Below, piece after piece: positions 57,634 through 64,000 of a stretch of DNA of 64,000 bases. The stretch comes from Isoetes taiwanensis (Eukaryota; Streptophyta; Lycopodiopsida; Isoetales; Isoetaceae), in assembly GCA_021234155.1 (NCBI GenBank), contig JAJEKV010000060.1:8082323-8146322 (forward strand), in the 5' to 3' direction. The translations under genes and the position numbers were made by a program. Position 1 is the first letter of the stretch. The number at the start of each line of letters is the position of its first letter. A model generated the notes under the pieces. It did not search any database, had not been told where the DNA came from, and saw nothing but the letters and a program-made list of their open reading frames with translations.

Positions 57634-58130
57634 ATTATAGTTTTATTATAGTGGAACCAAACTCATTGAATGCATTGGTCTAAAAATGAATGCGTCAAGT
57701 GGACCCACTAGATGCTTCTACAACAACAAAGAAGAATAAAGAATAAAGAAGAAAGAAGCAGCGGCAAAATAAATAAACAACAAAGAACAAAGAACAACAA
57801 CAACAACAACAAAGTAAATGAATAAATAAATAAAAATGGGAGGGGAGGAGGGGGGGAGGGGTTAGAAAGAAAAAAATCATTGCAAATGCATCGATGTCTA
57901 CTGTGAGTCAATTATAGTTTTATTATAGTGGACCCACTGAATGCGTCTGTAGAAAAAATAAATGCGTCCGGAGCTCCACTAGATGCTTTTACGATAGCGA
58001 TAGCGATAGCGACAGCAAGCAGCAATAATAACAACAATAACAAAAACAAATAAATAAATATAGGAAGGGGGGGGGAAGAAAAATTTCATTGCAAACGCAC
58101 TGATGTCTGCTGTGATGCGTCCAGTAGGCG
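57634..58130. repeat. Tandem duplication, 277-bp period, with simple-repeat cores
   Basis: ATTATAGTTTTATTATAGTG occurs at 57634 and 57911. Both units then have ATGCGTC, CACTAGATGCTT, an A/C-rich simple repeat ((AAC)n, (AAAT)n or (GATAGC)n), a G-run, ATTGCAAA.GCA and GATGTCTACTGTGA. The cores have diverged while the borders are kept. Confidence 0.8.
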
Positions 58131-58389
58131 ATGCAGATGCACTGGAGTTTTGTTTTCTTAGTTTGAGGTTTAAAACGGCCAAAAATACATTTTATACTTC
58201 CAAATATATTTTTCTAGAAACATACATATAGAAGTCTTCTGAAAAACGTACAGAACCTATCCCTGCTCCAACTTTGGTGTGGAGTTTACAACCATTACAT
58301 ACTGGAATATTTATATCTAATGGACAACTACAGGCTAGAAGGCTTTGTATGTCATGGGAACAAGTGTCACAGAACAGAGCTTTAGCTGG

Positions 58390-58830
58390 CCCCATCAACC
58401 ACACTTGTTGAGATTTTGGTGGAGCCAATTCTTCTAAATGGGGTGGAAGTATAAGGTCCAATGGTATTGCTTACCACTTTGGAAGACTTGGAATGCATTT
58501 TGCAAAGCCTTCCTGACTCAGGATTTTGAAGTCGTCAAGTCTATAGTCCCGTATCCAATTCTTCTGCAAGAGACACGATTCTTTCTCTTTAACGTGTTGA
58601 CCTGGAACATCACATACTCTAATGTCAGAAAGTGGTCAATATAGGAGACATTCAACTTCCAAAACTTGCCTACACAATGGTATAGTGTCGTAAAGCATGT
58701 TGCAAGGAGAAATGCATTGGCTGCTACTAAAGATAGAATGTGCACGGACATGTATATGTACTAATGCAGAGCAATGAAGATTACACTCGATTCAAGCAAG
58801 CTTTGGGAGGCAGCGCTTGATGAATGGTTG
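58390..58830 (+). pseudogene. LINE-B C-terminal fragment
   Basis: VEPILLNGVEV, a stop, GPMVLLTTLEDLECI, and VVKSIVPYPILLQETRFFLF correspond to VEPVLLYGAEVWGP, ISLTTWNDLEQV and VKSTVPYQILLHETGFLPF of the copy at 3060-4302. Stops and frameshifts throughout. It lies directly before the family A LINE. Confidence 0.7.
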
Positions 58831-60936
58831 TGGTTTGGTAGAGGTGGATGGCGATGGAACTTTCACTAGGTGCAATACTGGCTTGGAGCTAGTAGAGCAT
58901 ATGCATGTCATGACAGGGGATATTATAATGTGTTGGCAGGTACATATTTGCATAATTTCTCTCGCCAAAACATGCTTGACAGCTCTATTTCAGATCACAA
59001 TCCGCAATATTTCTCTTGTTCTCAGGATGGGGCGCATAGTAGGACCAAGACTTACTTCAAGTTAAACACTTCATACTTGGTCCTCTGCATTTGTGAGACG
59101 GAAAGGAATGGCTGGGATTGTTGATGCTCTAGCTACCGTGAAGCCCTTTGCTAAGAATTGGGGTCGTCAGCGAGTTGCTGCTAATCGAGGGATTTTGATT
59201 GCCCCGTACCAACAATTAGTGGCTTGCAGGTCTGTTGTACCATCATATGCCCAGCAAGAGAAGCAGATTTTGGCCAGCATTATACAAATGGAAGCAGGGC
59301 AAGTTCATCATGCTCGAGTTAAAGCGGGCATGCAATGGTTCAAAGAGAGGGAACGTTGCACAAACTCCTTTTTTTAGAGCTGCAAAAATTCGGAGACAAA
59401 CTTCTGCGATGGTGTTTCTCCAAGTTCAAGATGGGCCTCTCATCTCTGATCCTGAGCAACTTAAGTTCTTTCTGCATGGCCACTTTTCTTCCCTTTTTGC
59501 TTCTCGTCGCCTTCCCTTCCAATCAGATTTTCAGGAGGCATTGCTGGCAAAGATACATCCTATTATATCTGAGGAACAAAGAGCTACTCCAGAAGCAGAG
59601 ATTACGGTGAATGATTTAGCAGATGCTACCTTCCTTTTGAAGAAAGGAAAGTGTCCTGGAATTGATGATATTCCTATGGAGTTCTTTCAGAAGTTATGGG
59701 ATTGGGTTGGCGATGATGTGTACGACGCATTTCAGGATTTCAAGAGGCAAAGGCGTCTAGACAAAATTCTTAACTCGGGCTGCATTTCTCTTATTCCCAA
59801 GTGTAAGGAACCTTCATCAATTTCGGACTGGCGCCCTATCACCTTGCTATCTTTTGTGTACAAGATTTTTATCAAAGCTTATGCACAAAAGCTTCGGGAT
59901 ATTCTTGCTGATTCCATATCCTCTACACAGTCAGGATTTCTGCCACGGTGATGCATATTAAACAATGTAGCTGCTGCCTATGAAGGTATTTACTGGGCTC
60001 GACTTCAGGGCCATGGAATTTTATATTTGAAGCTGGAGTTTGCAAAAGCATATGACAGTGTCGACTGGGCCTTCTTAGAGAAATGTCTCTTTTACGCTTT
60101 GGTTTTGGTGCACAATTCACACCTGATTTCACGAGACTTCATTATTCTGCTCGCTCTTCTATTCTCTTCGAAGGGGAACCCTCAGCATTCTTTTAGGTGG
60201 GTCGTGACATCCGTCAGGGCTGCCCATTAGCTCCATTGTTATTTACAGTTGTGGCAGAGGTCCTTGCCTAGGTCTTCTCTCTTGCTGCATAGGAGGGAAT
60301 CTTGCATGGACTTCCTATGAACAATGGGTCGCAGGAGATCTGTAATCAATACACAGATGACACTTTCCTTTTTCTAAGGGCAGATGAGAAAAATTTGCAG
60401 AATGTTGTTTCCTTGTTGGATTCTTTTTCCCTAGCATCTTGTATTTTTGTGGGTTGGCAGAAGTGCACAGCACTATGGGCATTGGACTCTCCAGTTCCAC
60501 CATGTGTAACTGCCTATCCATGGAAGATCCTTCCTCATGGTAAAGCAACCAAACTTCTTGGTATCCCTATAGGTGTTATCTCATCAGAAGATGCGTGGGA
60601 GGCAGTGATTAAGGGCTTGGAAAAGCACCTTTTCTAGTGGTCCACAGCGAAGCTTTCCATGGCGGGACGAATCGTTGTGGCTAAGTCAGTTTTAAGTAGC
60701 ACCCGTGTGTATATGGCTTCGTTCATGTTGGCTCCACAGTCAAAAGTACAACTTATCGTCAGGATTGTCAAGAACTTCATCTGGGGGGGGAGGGGGGAAC
60801 AGAGGAGGGTGCTGCTGTCAAAGTCAGTTGGGAAAAGTGCATGTTGCCAAAGCATTTTGGCGGCCTTGGGATGATCAATTTTCTTTTGCAGCGCAAGGTG
60901 CTGATTTCTAAGTTTATTTGGAGAATTTTGAATAAT
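58831..60936 (+). pseudogene. Plant L1-type LINE (family A), ORF2: end of endonuclease plus RT
   Basis: In order: the end of the endonuclease (SSISDHNPQYFSCSQDGAHS, with the SDH motif; KTYFKLNTSYL), the linker (QVHHARVKAGMQWFKERE, FFRAAK), and RT motifs GKCPGIDDIPMEFFQKLWDW, LNSGCISLIPKCKEPSSISD, WRPITLLSFVYKI and STQSGFLPR. Then come FAKAYDSVDWAFLEKC, YTDDTFLFLRADE (active-site YxDD) and AGRIVVAKSVLSSTRVYMAS, PKHFGGLGM. The longest frame is 59235-59951; others are shifted or stopped. The 5' part is missing. The 3' part is cut at 60936 by the second large transposon, in the middle of a KFIWRIL segment. Confidence 0.88.
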
Positions 60937-61269
60937 GGGTGAAAGTATGCTGGTGGGTAGCAAAAAAACGCGACCCCAGCACCCAGCACCAGCACCCTTC
61001 ACACTACTTTTTCCACCCTTCACCAATTGAAGTGTAACCTATGCTATGCCCGTCACTTCACATAGGGCGTACCCGTTTCAATCATAACCTTCTTACCGCC
61101 CACCGTAACTAATGACTGTGACCCGAAAGGGTAGCGAACTTTGAATTTGTAATTTCGAACCGTGCTCCCCACCTTTTGCTACTCCGGCCATATAGCCCGC
61201 GGAGAAGAAGCTCTAGAATTTCAGGATTCACTCCAAGCTTAGTATTCCAAAACTCAAACGCCAAAAACT

Positions 61270-61833
61270 ATGGTGAAGAAGGTTGTTAATCCGCCGGCTC
61301 AGCCAGCAATTCCAATGGATGCCATGCGCAGGGTAAGCAAAATGCAAATCCAATTTTGATGGCTTATAATGCCCTGTTAATTTGTTTTTCTTGATTTCTT
61401 TCAGCCCAGAAGGAACGTGCCCCTAAGACCCGACCTGGCTGATTGCCGAACTGAGGAGGACTTCCATGCCTACGCGGGTCTATCAAACGAGGGTGTGCAT
61501 CCCTCTCAATTTCGAACGGATGTGATATCTGCAGCAGAATATAATGAGGTTTGGGATACCAATGGTGTCATTCCGAACAAGACATCCATCGACAAAATAA
61601 GGCCAGAGCACGAAGAAGCTCTAATTGAGCTGTTGAGCAAGATATACCCAGAAGGATTGAAGAACAGAGAAGTAAGGAAGACGGTTTCCTTTTTATTTGC
61701 ATTCAACAACTGCAAGAGGGCCAAGCAGGATCCAGAAAATTTCAAGGTCAATTGGGCAGCAGTGGCAGCAAAAAGCAGAGCCTATTCGAGCAAGGTCAAG
61801 AGTGAACCCAAAGACCAAAGGGCCCCGGCGTGA
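61270..61833 (+). CDS. Accessory gene of second transposon, exons 1-2 ('EVRK...NWA' domain)
   Basis: Exon 1 is 61270-61332 (MVKKVVNPPAQPAIPMDAMR R), with donor GTAAGC. Acceptor TTTCAG ends at 61404. Joined in frame, exon 2 continues PRRNVPLRPDLADCRTEEDF, YNEVWDTNGVIPNKTSIDKI, LLSKIYPEGLKNREVRKTVS and KVNWAAVAAKSRAYSSK. A donor-like GTCAAG at 61793 may end the exon; the frame otherwise stops at 61831. The C-terminal 60 residues match the domain at 34480-34740. The consistent intron and the conserved domain argue for a once-functional gene. It is probably a DNA- or protein-binding domain; the family is not recognised. Confidence 0.65.
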
Positions 61834-62760
61834 ACACAAAGCAGAGCCAAAGAAATCACAAAGGACAACAAAGACACGAAAGCATTGCGAGAAAAGCCAG
61901 CCTCGTGCCAATCTGGCTTGTAAAATTAGAAGGGAGGTTGTCATTCAGGAGTACTTCAATGTGTCCAAAGAAGATTCTCGACTTTATGGGGAAAATATTT
62001 CCCGTCACGGAAAGCATGATCCAAGATATGCAGAAGCCCTAAAATTGCAGCGAGAATGACCTAGTGTCAAAGAAGGAACAGTCGCATAACGAGGCAAAGG
62101 GAAGCTTCTTCTACCGCAGAGGGGAAGTTGAAGACCATAAAGGATAATATTGCACGCCTTCAAGCATTGCCATCCTAATGCGGTGTCTCTCACGAGATTC
62201 ATACTTTGGAGAGGGAGAAAGATATGGCGTAATATATGTTGAAGTCCCTACTTGAAATGGGGGTGGGCCAATAGATCAAACCAGTAGAAAAGGTGGCTGC
62301 ACTAATCGCCGAGATTGCCAACAACGAGTCCCTCCTTGCAAAAAGCCCAAAGAAGACTTAAAGAATGTCACCAGGCTGAGGGAGATGACCAAGAGAAATG
62401 ATCAGCTGGTCAGCATCACTCCAATACCATTCCGATTGCCAATTGGAGATGAGGAGAGATGCTCCACCTGTGGTCTTGCATTCCAGGATGATTACACCCT
62501 CAGACTGCGGATGAAATGTGGACATCATTATCACGTTAGCTGCACCGTTTGCTCATGGAAAAAGGATGTCTTGCCTCGAGTGCCGCAGAGACCATTCCTA
62601 CCGGCTTAGTGCGGAAATAGGTAAGCTTCTGATACAAGAGGAAGTGTTGCATCTTTGGAACAGCTCACAAAACCGAGAAGAAGATAATTGATGTTGATGA
62701 GCATGTAGACACCACTCCCGGTAGCGGCCGGAAAAGGAAACAAACAAATCACACCAAAAA
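61834..62760 (+). CDS. Accessory gene of second transposon, basic region and RING-like finger
   Basis: A frame overlapping 61697-62059 is strongly basic (KKSQRTTKTRKHCEK) and ends YGENISRHGKHDPRYAEALK. The finger lies at about 62455-62630: RCSTCGLAFQDDYTL, MKCGHHYHVSC and, after an apparent one-base shift near 62548, SCLECRRDHSYRLSAEIG. This gives the full CxxC...CxHxxHxxC...CxxC set. A basic patch GRKRKQTNH follows near 62730. It matches 39740-39938 in the first transposon but keeps all ligands. Several frame breaks lie between 61833 and 62385; splicing or decay cannot be separated by eye. Confidence 0.55.
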
Positions 62761-64000
62761 GTAAAAGGACCCCGGGATCAGCCAAGCACAAGTCCACAAG
62801 GGTTCACACTCCACGGCCAAGACATGGGAAAAAAAGGTACATGCCATTTTTTCAGGGCTCGATTTTGAATTGACAAAGATCGAAGGTCTTTGTAGACATT
62901 GACGACAAACTACCAAAGACTCTTGACCTGCAAAGCACTTGGCGGCAAAGACAAAGGTTTGGAGACACAAAAGCATCTTGAATCAAAGGGAGATTCAAGT
63001 AGTAGTGATGGTGCCAACAATTATAGTATAGTTCCAAATTCTGCAAATTTGCCTCTACAAAGGCCTCCTCTAACACTGCTTATTCTTTGCGGGAAGGAAA
63101 AGCGATGGCGAAGATGTCGGCAATCGATTCGAGACGGTCGTTAAGTGGTGAAAAGGTTGACACCTGTCAAGGGCCAGGAAGGTTGTGGAAGAAGAAAGTG
63201 AGGGTGAGTCGAAAAATGACCTTGATGAGGGGCGTCCCCATAGAAGTAGCATTTGGAAAGAAAAATATGGCTAATGTAAGTTTGCCTTATGTATTTCGTG
63301 CAAGCAAACCTTGATTTTGCAAGACAACCCTAAACCATCAGCCAAAAAGGTTTTTGTTCAAACAATTAATATAGTTGATCCCTGTTTTATTCCACCTTTA
63401 ATGTGCAAATTTTGGTTTGGATTATTCAACTTAGGATTCTGTAAAAACTTGTCTGCAGAAAAAGAAGGCAGCCAATGGTTATACTTAGTGAATCTGATGA
63501 AGAAGACAATACAGATAAAGAAGTGCCAGCACAAACTCTAACATACAAAAGGTGCCTGTTATCCTGTTATATTTCAGAATGTGTTTCAGAATTTCAGTTG
63601 TTAATTGCAGCTCATCCTTGCATGCAGGAGAACAACACAGGTCGTGAATGAAGAAACCGGGACAAAGGCAAAGCAAGGGTTACTGATAGCCGGGAAACAC
63701 CCATACATTGGGGGCAGGGAGATACCAATAAGGATGAATCGACTATGGCTATCAGCACTCTCCATCAAAGCGAGTCCAAGAGGTTGCAGACGGCTTGTCG
63801 GCACCTCCCGATAGCACTTCCCAGCAGAGTCCAGCACACATTGCAGCACAGACAAGCACGATGCAGCACACATCGACAGTGGTTGCAAACGTCCAAGGAT
63901 GGACACCCAGACGGAAGTTGATGGTCTGGACGTAAATGGTGTCTTGCACGCACCTACAACAGAGGAGAATGAGCGGGGAAAATCTTGCCTCCACCACAAA
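62761..64000 (+). other. Downstream part of second transposon, no gene assigned
   Basis: Short plus frames (62899-63144, 63087-63314, 63605-63814) have basic, protein-like composition but no family I recognise. No FCP1-type phosphatase motif is present. 63815-63900 has irregular CAGCACA repeats. The transposase, if conserved in position, would lie beyond the window. Confidence 0.4.

Larger units (their letters stand above)
60937..64000 (+). mobile_element. Second member of the giant transposon family (left part only)
   Basis: Starts GGGTGAAAGTATGCTGGTGG, then GTAGCAAAAAAACGCGACCC and CAGCACCCAGCACCAGCACC. This aligns with the left end at 34088 (GGGTGTAAATTTGATAGTGG ... AAAATGCGCGAAAGCACC, AAGCACC). 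The start interrupts a LINE mid-frame. It carries the accessory gene in the same orientation and at a similar distance from the end. The right end and any transposase lie beyond 64000, so TIR pairing and TSD cannot be checked here. Confidence 0.72.

Noticed and set aside
60659-61026. Overlapping frames on both strands at the LINE/transposon border
   Set aside because: Shadows of the LINE ORF2 3' part and of the transposon end. The G-run near 60783 causes the frame splits.

Overview
This is nuclear DNA of a land plant with a large, repeat-dominated genome. The evidence is a Ty1/copia gag preceded by the plant-type primer-binding site TGGTATCAGAGC, LINE ORF2 pieces, consensus splice sites, and long A/T- or pyrimidine-rich non-coding DNA. 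There is no bacterial gene organisation. The lineage (fern, lycophyte, gymnosperm or bryophyte) cannot be fixed from the sequence. No ordinary host gene is intact in the window.

Large-scale layout. The window is built from duplicated blocks. One tandem duplication of about 24 kb pairs 1-15440 with 23919-53098. Its second unit is stretched by later insertions and breaks off at 53098. Inside it a 6.3-kb block (truncated copia gag plus LTR, spacer F, element X, pyrimidine-rich unit B) occurs at 1-6414, 17608-23650 and 23894-34083. A further partial copy (F then B, without X) lies at 15441-17607. Because the copies can be compared, several empty/filled site pairs are visible: a 5'-truncated LINE at 3060-4302, internal LINE fragments at 5667-6205 and 32074-32607, a composite insertion at 28297-31208, a 1-kb insertion at 50569-51579, and a very large DNA transposon at 34088-45220.

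The main find is that transposon: 11,133 bp, with a perfect 30-bp terminal inverted repeat and a CATA target duplication. The single-copy CATA empty site is at 7680-7683. It has two convergent transcription units. On the minus strand (44880 to 41840) lies a multi-exon DDD transposase-like gene with a cysteine-rich module. On the plus strand (34298 to 41579) lies an accessory unit: a small conserved 'EVRK...NWA' domain, a coiled coil, a RING-like finger, a Lys-rich nuclear-type segment, and an FCP1/SCP-type phosphatase domain whose DxDx motif reads D-V-N-G-V. A second, diverged member begins at 60937, inside a LINE, and runs off the window. It carries the same accessory gene (NWA domain, basic region, RING-like finger), so that gene belongs to the family rather than being a one-off capture. 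The phosphatase is seen only in the first member. TSD length and the DDD motifs suggest a Sola-like superfamily, but this is inference.

The rest (53099-60936) holds unique sequence, simple repeats and degenerate LINE copies of two families. A technical caution: where copies differ, differences cluster at CAG/CTG triplets in patches, in a way that looks like base-calling error at CHG-methylated sites. Many apparent frameshifts may therefore not be real.
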